Assembly (NCBI GenBank): GCA_002083475.1
Contig: LWDI01000001.1
Coordinates: 1-18,562 of the forward strand
From: Proteobacteria bacterium SG_bin5
Lineage (GTDB): Bacteria > Pseudomonadota > Alphaproteobacteria > Sphingomonadales > Sphingomonadaceae
Direction of reading: 5' to 3'
DNA: 18,562 nt
Shown: positions 6,877 to 14,183 of the stretch, in pieces
Layout: every line of letters begins with the position of its first letter
How positions within the stretch are numbered: the first letter of the stretch is position 1
The notes under the pieces: generated by a model
What the model saw: only the letters and a program-made list of their open reading frames with translations
Database searches by the model: none
Told to the model about the DNA's origin: nothing
Made by a program: the position numbers and the translations under genes

Positions 6877-6886
6877 TGGAACGAGC

Positions 6887-7177
6887 ATGGTAATTCGCCG
6901 CTCTGACTTGGTCGATCCGAAACGGCTTACCCGTCGTTTTTTCGACGATAACGATCCCGACATCATCGGTGTCGAAGTAATGCTGGATAGGCATGTCCTG
7001 ATTATCATGACAATGGATCAGGACGGCCAAACGAGCGTCTTATTTGATGTCGATGCAGGGCAATTCGCGTTCGATCTTGCGCAGCTCACGGCCTTGTTCG
7101 GCCAATGCGATACCGACCTTTCTGCGTGGCGCCAGCAGTTGATACAGCCCGGCGCATTATGGGAGCGCACAATATGA
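6887..7177 (+). CDS. hypothetical protein, 96 residues, overlapping mce
   Basis: No family is recognised. The protein starts MVIRRSDLVDPKRLTRRFF, is acidic in the middle (DDNDPDIIG, MDQDGQ, FDVDAG) and has alternating hydrophobic residues suggesting beta strands (IIGVEVML, VLIIMTM, TSVLFDV), then a predicted helix (FAFDLAQLTALFGQ). There is no signal peptide or membrane segment, so it is probably cytoplasmic. ATG 6887 follows a GGATGGA purine-rich stretch about 7 nt upstream. Its TGA overlaps the ATG of methylmalonyl-CoA epimerase (ATGA at 7174-7177), which argues that it is translated and coupled to that gene. Its G+C content (about 50% by eye) is clearly lower than that of its neighbours, and a dispersed repeat ends right upstream, so it may have been inserted in front of mce. 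Confidence 0.6.
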   Translation: MVIRRSDLVDPKRLTRRFFDDNDPDIIGVEVMLDRHVLIIMTMDQDGQTSVLFDVDAGQFAFDLAQLTALFGQCDTDLSAWRQQLIQPGALWERTI

Positions 7178-7614
7178 AACTCGGCCGCCTCAACCATGTC
7201 GGCGTCGCGACGCCGTCGATCGCCGACTCGATCGCCTTTTACCGCGACATCCTCGGCGCGACGCAGATCCACGCGCCCTTCGACCTTCCCGAACAGGGGG
7301 TGAAAGTGTGTTTCATCGACACCCCGGGCGCCGAGGGCGCGCCGGGCGGCACGCAGATCGAACTGATCGAGCCGCTCCCCGGCAACACCTCGATCGCCGG
7401 TTTCCTCGAAAAGAACCCGCAAGGGGGGCAGCATCATCTTTGCTATGAAGTCCCCGATATCCATGCGGCCAAGGCCTGGTTCGAGCGCCAAGGCAAGCGC
7501 GTGCTCGGCGAGCCCCGGATCGGGGCGCATGGCACGCCGATCTTCTTCGTCCACCCGCGCGACATGGGCGGGGTGCTGACCGAGATCATGGAGACGCCGA
7601 AGGGCGGGCATTAA
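7174..7614 (+). CDS. mce: methylmalonyl-CoA epimerase
   Basis: This 146-residue glyoxalase/VOC-fold enzyme interconverts (2R)- and (2S)-methylmalonyl-CoA (or the ethylmalonyl equivalent), between propionyl-CoA carboxylase and methylmalonyl-CoA mutase. Metal-ligand positions of the family are present: H8 in LNHVGVAT, H88 in GGQHHLCYEV and E137 in GGVLTEIME. The motifs AFYRDILGA, GTQIELIEP and HPRDMGGVL are typical. Length is normal. ATG 7174 was chosen because GGGAG (7161-7165) sits 8 nt upstream; ATG 7159 would add five residues. It overlaps the preceding hypothetical gene by ATGA. Mutase and carboxylase genes are not in the window. A possible functional link is that threonine ammonia-lyase makes 2-oxobutanoate, a propionyl-CoA precursor, but that gene is separated by bpt. 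Confidence 0.92.
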   Translation: MKLGRLNHVGVATPSIADSIAFYRDILGATQIHAPFDLPEQGVKVCFIDTPGAEGAPGGTQIELIEPLPGNTSIAGFLEKNPQGGQHHLCYEVPDIHAAKAWFERQGKRVLGEPRIGAHGTPIFFVHPRDMGGVLTEIMETPKGGH

Positions 7615-7664
7615 GGGCGCCGCGCCGCGCGGCATTCGGTGCCCGCCGCGAGCTGATCCACTTC

Positions 7665-7755
7665 CCCGGCGAAGGCCTTCGCCGGGACGACGGCTCGAGG
7701 AGATGGAGGAGGGCCGGCCCGCTTCGCGCGCCCCCCGCTTTCGCCGGAGCGATGG
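7665..7755. repeat. decayed GC-rich palindromic repeats between mce and the fusion oxidoreductase
   Basis: CCCGGCGAAGG followed by CCTTCGCCGGG (7665-7686) is a perfect 22-bp palindrome. A second piece at 7731-7755 contains GCTTTCGCCGG and GCGATG. It differs at only three of about 23 positions from the right arm of the large inverted repeat at 10378-10404. The two pieces appear to be degenerate members of the same family. The rest of the 254-bp gap shows no credible ORF. Confidence 0.55.
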
Positions 7756-7868
7756 CTTGGGGCGATGCCCAGCCCCCGCTCTTTCCAACCGAATCCGCGC
7801 TTTTCTCCACAGACAGCGGCGCCCGCTTCGGCTTCAATCGACGGCACCTCGTCTCCGGAGCCCGCGCC

Positions 7869-9902
7869 ATGCAGACCCCCGCCGATTGGCCCAATTTCTG
7901 GCACCCGGGCGAACTCGCGGTGCAGGAACGGCTCGGCACGCGCGCGGCGGTCGCCGATGCGATCCGCTTCGTGCGCCCGTTCATGCCCGATCAGCACCGC
8001 GATTTCTTCGCGCAACTCCCTTTCATCGTCATCGGCAGCGTCGATCCGGCGGGCGATGCTTGGGCGGGGATGCGCTTCGGCGAACCGGGCTTCGCCGCCT
8101 CGCCCGCGCCCGACCAGCTGGTGATCGCGGGCGCGCCCGTGCCGGGCGATCCGATCGAGCCGGGCATCGCCCCGGGGCGCGAAATCGGCCTGCTCGGCAT
8201 CCAGCCGCACAGCCACCGCCGCAACCGGCTGAACGGGCGCGTGCGCGACGCGGGCGGCGCGATCACGCTCGACGTGGTCGAAAGCTTCGGCAACTGCCCC
8301 AAATATATCCAGGCGCGGCTGCCCGATGGGCCGCTCGCCCCGATCGATCCGGCGCCCTCCGAAAGCCTCGCCGCGCTCGACGCCGCCGCGCGCGCGCAGA
8401 TCGGCGCGGCGGATATTTTCTTCGTCGCGAGCTATGTCGACGATCCCGGCGGGCGGCGCGTCGATGTGTCGCACCGCGGTGGGCGGCCGGGGTTCGTGCG
8501 GATCGAGGCGGACGGCGCGCTGCTGGTCCCCGATTTCGTCGGCAATGATTTTTTCATGACGCTCGGCAATTTCGAGCTCCAGCCGCGCGCCGGGCTCTGC
8601 TTTCCCGATTTCACCAGCGGCACGATGCTGCAGCTGACCGGCGACGCGCGACTGTTGCCCGAAGGAACCGCGATCGCCGATCCGCTGCCCGGGGCGTGCC
8701 GCTATTGGCGCTTCACCCCGCGCGCGATCGTGCGCCGGCCCGGCGCGGTGCGGCTGCGGATGCGGCTCGTCGGCTGGTCGCCCGCGACGCTTGCGACCGG
8801 TGATTGGCAGGCGGCGCGGCGCGCGGCGCTGCGCGCCGAGATCGGCGCCGATTGGCGGCGGCTGCGCGTGACCGCCCGCGTCGACGAGGCGGACGACGTC
8901 GTCTCCTTCCATCTCGAGGCCGAGGATGGCCGCGCGCTCATCCCGCCCGAGGCCGGCCAGCATCTCCCGATCCGGCTGACGCTCCCCGGCGACGACCGGC
9001 CGAGCCTGCGCACCTATAGCCTGTCGAGCCCGCCCGAGGCCGGTCATTACCGGCTCAGCATCAAGCGCGCGGGGCGGTTTTCGAACCATGTCCACGCGGC
9101 GCTCGCGCCCGGCGCGATCATCGAGGCCAAGCCCCCCGCCGGGCAGTTCACGATCGACGCCCAGGCGCTGCGCCCGGTGGTGCTGCTCGCGGGCGGGATC
9201 GGCATCACGCCCCTGCTGGCGATGGCGCATCATCTCGTCGCCGAGCAGGCGCGCACCGGTATCGGCCGCGCGACCTGGCTGTTCCAGGCGGCGCGCGCGC
9301 CCGGCGCGCTCGCCTTTTCAGCGGAGATCGCGCGGCTCGTCGCGGAGTCCCAAGGGCTGCTGCGCCACGTGCGCGTGGTCGATACGGCGGGGGAGGGGGG
9401 CGGTTACGACGCGCTCGGGCGGATCGATCTGGCGCTGCTCAAACGCCATCTGCCGTGGGACGATTACGACTTCGTGCTCTGCGGCCCGCCGGGGTTCATG
9501 CAAGGGCTCTATGACGATCTGCGCGGTCACGGCGTGCGCGACGCGCGCATCCATGCCGAGGCGTTCGGCCCCGCCTCGCTCGCGCGCCGCCCCGAGCTTG
9601 GCGACATCCCCCCGCCGCTGGCGCCGATCGCGAGCGAGCCGGTGACGGTGCGCTTCGCCGCATCGGCCAAGCAAGTCGATTGGACGCCCGAGGCGGGGAG
9701 CTTGCTCGAGCTCGCCGAATCGATCGGGCTCGCGCTGCCGTTCAGCTGCCGTGGCGGGAGCTGCGGGAGTTGCGCGGCGGCGGTGAGCGCGGGGGCCTGG
9801 ACCTATCCCTCGCCGCCCGCCTTCGCTTGTGGCGCGGGCGAGGCGCTGCTCTGCCAGGCGCGACCGGCGGCGGGCAGCGGGGCGATGCTGATCGAGGGAT
9901 AG
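7869..9902 (+). CDS. fusion oxidoreductase: PNPOx-like flavin domain, FAD/NAD(P)H reductase, C-terminal [2Fe-2S] ferredoxin
   Basis: The 677-residue protein has three parts. Residues about 15-240 match the pyridoxamine 5'-phosphate oxidase-related flavin-binding family (HPGELAVQERLG, GNCPKYIQAR, GNDFFMTLGNFELQPRAGL). Residues about 330-565 form a ferredoxin-NADP reductase module: RTYSLS (381-386) binds FAD, GGIGITP (442-448) binds the NAD(P) pyrophosphate, and CGPPGFM (538-544) is the C-terminal NAD(P) motif. Residues about 590-677 are a plant-type [2Fe-2S] domain with C627, C632, C635 and C662. The natural inference is electron flow NAD(P)H to FAD to the iron-sulfur cluster to the N-terminal flavin or its acceptor; the substrate is unknown. 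There is no signal peptide, so it is cytoplasmic. ATG 7869 has GGAG at 7857-7860, 8 nt upstream; earlier in-frame codons to 7752 lie in repeat DNA. All key residues are intact. Confidence 0.9.
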   Translation: MQTPADWPNFWHPGELAVQERLGTRAAVADAIRFVRPFMPDQHRDFFAQLPFIVIGSVDPAGDAWAGMRFGEPGFAASPAPDQLVIAGAPVPGDPIEPGIAPGREIGLLGIQPHSHRRNRLNGRVRDAGGAITLDVVESFGNCPKYIQARLPDGPLAPIDPAPSESLAALDAAARAQIGAADIFFVASYVDDPGGRRVDVSHRGGRPGFVRIEADGALLVPDFVGNDFFMTLGNFELQPRAGLCFPDFTSGTMLQLTGDARLLPEGTAIADPLPGACRYWRFTPRAIVRRPGAVRLRMRLVGWSPATLATGDWQAARRAALRAEIGADWRRLRVTARVDEADDVVSFHLEAEDGRALIPPEAGQHLPIRLTLPGDDRPSLRTYSLSSPPEAGHYRLSIKRAGRFSNHVHAALAPGAIIEAKPPAGQFTIDAQALRPVVLLAGGIGITPLLAMAHHLVAEQARTGIGRATWLFQAARAPGALAFSAEIARLVAESQGLLRHVRVVDTAGEGGGYDALGRIDLALLKRHLPWDDYDFVLCGPPGFMQGLYDDLRGHGVRDARIHAEAFGPASLARRPELGDIPPPLAPIASEPVTVRFAASAKQVDWTPEAGSLLELAESIGLALPFSCRGGSCGSCAAAVSAGAWTYPSPPAFACGAGEALLCQARPAAGSGAMLIEG

Positions 9903-9910
9903 GGCCGCGC

Positions 9911-10300
9911 TCAAGCGGCGAGGAAGCGCGCCGCGAGTTCGGCGGGCACGCGCATCGGGCGCCCGCTCGCGCGCTCGATCAGCGCCCAGGTGGTGACCGC
10001 GCGGACCTTTTCCTTGCCGTCGGGGCCGATGAAGCGGACATGGCGATCGAAGCGCGCGCCCTTCGGCGGATCGGGGACCCAGGTTTCGCCGCGCGCGGTC
10101 TCGCCCACGCGAAGATTGCCGCGATAGTCGATTTCGTGCCGGGTGATGACCCAGACGTAGGCCGCCTGCTCCTCGGCGGTCGCGAGCTGGTCCCAATGCG
10201 CGACCGCGATCACCTGAATCCAGCGCACCCAGACCGCGTTGTTGACATGGCCGAGTTCGTCGATGTCGGCAGGCGTGGCGGTGAAGCTTTGGGTGAACAT
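9911..10300 (-). CDS. acyl-CoA thioesterase, hotdog fold (4HBT/YbgC-FadM type)
   Basis: The 129-residue protein starts MFTQSFTATPADIDELGHVNNAVWVRWIQ. The D-x-x-G-H-V-N-N motif, with the catalytic Asp/His region at residues 13-21, is the signature of the 4-hydroxybenzoyl-CoA thioesterase group. ITRHEIDYRGNLRVGE and the terminal strand VRAVTTWALIERASGRPMRVP complete the single hotdog domain, which usually works as a homotetramer. It hydrolyses an acyl-CoA; chain or aryl preference cannot be told. Length is typical. It is convergent with the fusion oxidoreductase (8 bp between stops) and separated from oligopeptidase B upstream by an 84-bp inverted repeat, so it is probably transcribed separately. 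Confidence 0.9.
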   Translation of the reverse strand: MFTQSFTATPADIDELGHVNNAVWVRWIQVIAVAHWDQLATAEEQAAYVWVITRHEIDYRGNLRVGETARGETWVPDPPKGARFDRHVRFIGPDGKEKVRAVTTWALIERASGRPMRVPAELAARFLAA

Positions 10301-10320
10301 AACGCCCGCGCTAAGGATGG

Positions 10321-10404
10321 AGCGTCGCCCCTGCGAAAGCAGGGGCCTTTGGCAGGTGAAGCGCTACACTTGCCGGAGGCCCCGGCTTTCGCCGGGGCGA
10401 CGCT
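10321..10404. repeat. 84-bp nested inverted repeat (BIME/REP-doublet-like)
   Basis: The outer arms are 10321-10347 and 10378-10404, 27 bp each, exact reverse complements except at two positions. Each arm is itself a hairpin: CCCCTGC/GCAGGGG on the left and CCCCGGC/GCCGGGG on the right. The two differences fall on partner positions of that hairpin (T-A on one side, G-C on the other), so pairing inside each arm is kept. An inner repeat GGCAGGTG (10351-10358) faces CACTTGCC (10367-10374) with one mismatch. It lies between ptrB and the thioesterase gene, both on the minus strand, and may protect or attenuate transcripts. Confidence 0.85.
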
Positions 10405-10429
10405 TTGAACGGGGCGGCAAGAGAGGCAT

Positions 10430-12478
10430 TCACCCCTCCACCCCCAATTGCCACAGCACGAAGGCATGTTCCTCGGCCAATTCGCGCAAGCTCTCGAATC
10501 GGCCCGATTTGCCGCCATGCCCCGCGCCCATATTGGTCTTGAGCAGCAGCAGATTATCGTCGGTCTTGGTCGCGCGCAGCTTGGCCGCCCATTTGGCGGG
10601 CTCCCAATAGGTCACGCGCGGGTCGTTGAGCCCGCCCGAGATGAACAGCGGCGGATAGGCCTTGGCCTCGACATTGTCATAGGGGCTGTACGACCGGATC
10701 AGCGCGAACGCCGCCTCGTCCTCGATCGGATTGCCCCATTCGGGCCATTCGCCGGGCGTGAGCGGCAGTTCGGCGTCGAGCATGGTGTTGAGCACGTCGA
10801 CGAAGGGCACGTCGGCGATCACCGCGCCCCAAAGCTCGGGGTCGCTATTGACCACCGCCCCCATCAGCTCGCCGCCCGCCGAGCGCCCGGCGATCGCGAT
10901 CTTGCCCGCGCTGGTCCAGCCCTGCGCCACCAGCGCGCGCGCGACGTCGACGAAATCGTTGAAGGTGTTGGTCCGCTTTTCGAGCTTGCCGTCGAGATAC
11001 CATTGCTGGCCGAGATCGTCGCCGCCGCGGATATGCGCGATCGCGAAAGCGAAGCCGCGGTCGAGCAGCGACAGCCGCCCGGTCGAAAAGCCCGGCGGCA
11101 CCGCATAGCCATAAGCGCCATAGGCATAGAGATAGAGCGGGCGCGATCCATCGCGCGGGAAGCCCGCTGGATAAACGATCGACACCGGCACGATCGTCCC
11201 GTCGCGCGCGGCGATCTTCAGCCGCTCGGTCGCGTACTTCGCCGCGTCGTAACCGCTGGGGATTTCCTGGACCTTGCGAACCTCCAGCCGGTCCTCGGCG
11301 ACGTGATAATCATAGACGGTGCCCGGCGTGACCATCGATTCATAGCCGATCCGCAGCACGTCCATCGCATATTCGGGATTGTCGCCCAGCCCCGCGACAT
11401 AGCTCGCCTCGGGGAAAGCGATGCGCTTGCCCGCGCCGCCTTCGTAACGGTGCAGCTCGATCTGATCGAGCCCGTCCTCGCGGCCTTCGACGATGAAGAA
11501 ATCGCGGAATATGGTGACGCCGGTCATGTAGAAATGATCGGACGGGGCGATGCGCTCATGCCAGTCGCCCGGCGCCTCGACGCTCGCGGTGCACAGGCGG
11601 AAATTGGGGTGGGTGTCGTTGGTGTGGATGAACAGTGTGCCCTCGCGCGCGTCGACATCATATTCGCGCCCCGGCTGGCGCGCCGAGACGAGCTTCGGCG
11701 GGGCGTGCGGATCGGCGGCGGGGAGGAGATAGACCTCACTCGTCACATGATCGCCGGTCGAGATCACCAGCCACTCCCGGTCGCTGGTCTCGCCCACGCC
11801 GACGCGAAAGCCTTCGTCGGCTTCCTTGAACAGCTCGATATCGTTCGCGGGATCGTCGCCGAGCCGATGAAAGCGCGCATTGTCGGTGCGCCACTGGGCG
11901 TTGGCGAGGCCGTAGAGAAAGCCGCTATCATCGGCGGCCCAGATGATCTCCGAGAGGATGCCGGGGATCACATCGGGCAAATGCGCGCCCGTCGCCAAAT
12001 CCTTGACGCGCAGCTCGAAACGTTCCGAGCCATTGTCGTCGATCGCATAAGCGAGCCAGCGGCCGTTGTTGCTGACCGCCAAAGCGCCGAGGCGGAAATA
12101 TTCCTTGCCGTCCGCCAGCGCGGGCTCGTCGAGAATCAACTGATCGGCGCCGCCCTTCACCGGCTTGCGCCACCATTTGCGATATTGCCCGCCGGTCTCG
12201 AAGGCGGTCCAATAGAGCCAGTCGCCGTCCTTTTGCGGCACCGAGGCATCGTCTTCCTTGATGCGGCCTTTCAGCTCTTCGTAAAGCCGGTCGATCAGCG
12301 GGCGATGCGGCGCCATCGCCGCTTCGAAATAGGCATTCTCGGCTTCCAGATAGCCCAGAATCTCGGGGTCCTTCACCTCGGGATAAGCGGGGTCCTTCAG
12401 CCAGGCATAGGGATCGTCGAGGGTGATGCCGTGATAAGTGGCGGCGTGCGGGCGGCGGGGCGCGATGGGGGGCTGCAT
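10430..12478 (-). CDS. ptrB: oligopeptidase B (S9A prolyl oligopeptidase family serine peptidase)
   Basis: The 682-residue protein is close to the roughly 686 of E. coli oligopeptidase B, which cleaves small peptides after Arg or Lys in the cytoplasm. The N-terminus (APRRPHAATYHGITLDDPYAWLKDP) leads into the seven-bladed propeller (to about residue 410). The alpha/beta-hydrolase domain carries YAYGAYG, HIRGGDDLGQQWY, the nucleophile S533 in GRSAGGELMG, D619 in GGLNDPRV and H654 in GAGHGGKSGR. The triad spacing matches the family. There is no signal peptide. ATG 12478 was chosen since it gives the conserved N-terminus; more upstream in-frame codons overlap the DUF1311-like gene. That gene ends 43 bp upstream on the same strand, so co-transcription is likely. 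Confidence 0.95.
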   Translation of the reverse strand: MQPPIAPRRPHAATYHGITLDDPYAWLKDPAYPEVKDPEILGYLEAENAYFEAAMAPHRPLIDRLYEELKGRIKEDDASVPQKDGDWLYWTAFETGGQYRKWWRKPVKGGADQLILDEPALADGKEYFRLGALAVSNNGRWLAYAIDDNGSERFELRVKDLATGAHLPDVIPGILSEIIWAADDSGFLYGLANAQWRTDNARFHRLGDDPANDIELFKEADEGFRVGVGETSDREWLVISTGDHVTSEVYLLPAADPHAPPKLVSARQPGREYDVDAREGTLFIHTNDTHPNFRLCTASVEAPGDWHERIAPSDHFYMTGVTIFRDFFIVEGREDGLDQIELHRYEGGAGKRIAFPEASYVAGLGDNPEYAMDVLRIGYESMVTPGTVYDYHVAEDRLEVRKVQEIPSGYDAAKYATERLKIAARDGTIVPVSIVYPAGFPRDGSRPLYLYAYGAYGYAVPPGFSTGRLSLLDRGFAFAIAHIRGGDDLGQQWYLDGKLEKRTNTFNDFVDVARALVAQGWTSAGKIAIAGRSAGGELMGAVVNSDPELWGAVIADVPFVDVLNTMLDAELPLTPGEWPEWGNPIEDEAAFALIRSYSPYDNVEAKAYPPLFISGGLNDPRVTYWEPAKWAAKLRATKTDDNLLLLKTNMGAGHGGKSGRFESLRELAEEHAFVLWQLGVEG

Positions 12479-12521
12479 GGCGGCGGGTCTAGCCGCGCCG
12501 GGCCGCCGCCGTCGAGAGGGG

Positions 12522-13178
12522 TCAGGCCTTGATGCCGGCCAGCCGTTGCAGCCGCCGCTGATAATGGTGCAGCACCCCGCCGGGGTCGCGCTGCTTATCG
12601 AGCGACTGGAGCCAGTTGCGCTGTTCGCGGCGCAGCGCATCGGGGTTGGGCGCGGCGCCGAGCGCGCGGCGGTAAGCGAGCGAGAGATTGTAATCGACCG
12701 TCGCCAGCTCCCAATGGGTGCACACCAGCTGGCGCGCAATGCTGCTCGCGGTGTCGCACGAGAAATTCTGGACCCGTGTGGCCGCGCGGCCGTCGGCTGC
12801 GCCCAGCGTCACCACTTGCGCGGGCACGGTGATGCCCCCCGTGCCGCCGTCGCCGGAAGCGCTCGTGGCGGGTGTCGCCGGGATGCGGACGGTGAAGGCG
12901 GTGCCCGCGGTGTCAGGGGCGGCCTCGTTATCGAAACCCTCATCGCCGCGCGCCGCAACGGGGGCGAAAGGGCTGTCGCTCGTCTCGCTCGGGCGCAGCC
13001 CCGAAAGGACCAAGGCGGCGACCCCGACAACGCCGCCGCCGAGCAGCATCGCCGGCAGCAGCAGCTTGAGCACGCTCCCCGCCGACCCGCCCCGTTTCGA
13101 CGGGCAATGCGCGATCTTGCACCGCGCGACCCCCGCGCGGCTCGGCCGATCCCCACAGAGCGAGCATGACTTTGCCAT
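12522..13178 (-). CDS. membrane-anchored LprI/DUF1311-like protein with N-terminal Cys4 motif
   Basis: The 218-residue protein has three visible parts. Residues 5-25 contain C5-x2-C8 and C20-x4-C25, resembling a small zinc ribbon. Residues 36-59 form one transmembrane helix (VLKLLLPAMLLGGGVVGVAALVLSG). A low-complexity linker leads to a C-terminal domain (about 138-213) with the LprI/DUF1311 pattern: FSCDTA, LVCTHWELATVDYNLSLAYRRAL, LRREQRNWLQSLDKQRD (C141, C153). The third cysteine often found after the final RD is absent. The positive-inside rule places the Cys4 end in the cytoplasm and the LprI-like domain in the periplasm. Some family members inhibit lysozyme; this one may serve another envelope role. 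It starts 20 bp after the alpha/beta hydrolase stop and precedes ptrB. Family membership is by pattern only. Confidence 0.72.
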   Translation of the reverse strand: MAKSCSLCGDRPSRAGVARCKIAHCPSKRGGSAGSVLKLLLPAMLLGGGVVGVAALVLSGLRPSETSDSPFAPVAARGDEGFDNEAAPDTAGTAFTVRIPATPATSASGDGGTGGITVPAQVVTLGAADGRAATRVQNFSCDTASSIARQLVCTHWELATVDYNLSLAYRRALGAAPNPDALRREQRNWLQSLDKQRDPGGVLHHYQRRLQRLAGIKA

Positions 13179-13198
13179 GCGCGCGAGTTTAATCCAGA

Positions 13199-14167
13199 TT
13201 AGTTAAGAACCGGCTTACCCTGTTCGCGCGGATGACGCGCGATGAAATCGGCGATGCCCTCCACCACTTCGGTCGCGATCGGGCGATCGGGGATCGAATA
13301 GCTCGCGATATTGTCACCCTGGGTGCCGTCGACATGTTTGAGCACATGGTTGACGCCGGGCACGAGCAACAGTTCGGCGAAGGGCGCGCCGCCCTTGAGC
13401 GCGGCGGCGTCGGCGGGCGTTACTTGCAGATCGGCTTGGCCCTGGACGATCAGCACCGGCCCTTTGAGCGCGGCGGCGAGTTCGCGCGGGTTCTGTCGAA
13501 ATTCGTCGATCAACAACCCCTGCACCGCCGGGTTGAACAATTGCTGGAGCGCGGGATGGAAGCCGGCGACGTCGATCGTCTTGCCCGCCGCCAGCGCGTC
13601 GAGCGCGCGATCGGCATCGGGCAGCAGCGGCGCGTTGGCGGGATTGGCGCGCAGCTGGGCGCGGATCACCTCGGCCATCGGTCGCCCCGGGCTGCTCACC
13701 AGCAATTGGCCGCAGATCGCTGGCGCGTTCCCCGCCGCGAGCGCGACCACGCCGCCCTCGCTATGGCCCAGCAGCCAGGCACAGGGGTGCCCGGTTTCCT
13801 TCGCGGCGAAAGCGGCCCAGGCGCGCGCGTCGGCGGCGTAATCACCGATCGTCACTTTATTGGGGTCGGCGATCGCCGCCGCGCTCGAATAGAGCCCGCG
13901 CTTGTCGATCCGCACGCTCGCGATGCCCCGCGCGGCGAGCCCCTCGGCGAGCAGCTTATAGCTTTGCGCGCGCGGCAGCACCGGACCGTCGCCGTCGCGA
14001 TTGATCGCGCCCGATCCCGGGATGATCACCACCACCGCCTTCGCCCCCGGCGGCGCGAGCAAGGCGCCGTGGAGCGCGCCTTGCGGCCCCGCGATGCTCA
14101 CCTCGCGGTCCTGCGCGGCGGCGGGCGTGGCGAGGCTCAGCAGCAGCGCGAACAGGGCGAGGCGCAT
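13199..14167 (-). CDS. secreted alpha/beta hydrolase
   Basis: The predicted product has 322 residues with a signal peptide (MRLALFALLLSLATPAAAQ-D, cleavage after about residue 19), so it should be periplasmic or secreted. The alpha/beta-hydrolase core shows IIPGSGAINRDGD (oxyanion loop, 48-60), the nucleophile elbow GHSEGG with S136, the acid candidate D246 in VQGQADLQV and H274 in PGVNHVLKH. The PGSG-x3-RDG form resembles the YqiA/YfhR-like serine-peptidase S9-type hydrolases often annotated only as alpha/beta fold hydrolase; an ester or peptide substrate is unknown. ATG 14167 has AAGGA about 8 nt upstream. It heads a closely spaced - strand group with the LprI-like gene and ptrB, and is divergent to the lactonase operon across a 141-bp gap containing an inverted repeat. 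Confidence 0.9.
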   Translation of the reverse strand: MRLALFALLLSLATPAAAQDREVSIAGPQGALHGALLAPPGAKAVVVIIPGSGAINRDGDGPVLPRAQSYKLLAEGLAARGIASVRIDKRGLYSSAAAIADPNKVTIGDYAADARAWAAFAAKETGHPCAWLLGHSEGGVVALAAGNAPAICGQLLVSSPGRPMAEVIRAQLRANPANAPLLPDADRALDALAAGKTIDVAGFHPALQQLFNPAVQGLLIDEFRQNPRELAAALKGPVLIVQGQADLQVTPADAAALKGGAPFAELLLVPGVNHVLKHVDGTQGDNIASYSIPDRPIATEVVEGIADFIARHPREQGKPVLN

Positions 14168-14183
14168 CGATCTTTCCTTCGCA

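Noticed and set aside
7611..9233. 540-residue minus-strand open frame opposite the fusion oxidoreductase
   Set aside because: Its composition is dominated by Arg, Ala, Gly and Asp with no motif, while the plus strand carries intact PNPOx-like and FNR signatures.
10448..12532. 694-residue plus-strand open frame opposite oligopeptidase B
   Set aside because: The minus-strand frame holds the complete S9A catalytic triad at family spacing; the plus-strand frame shows no domain.
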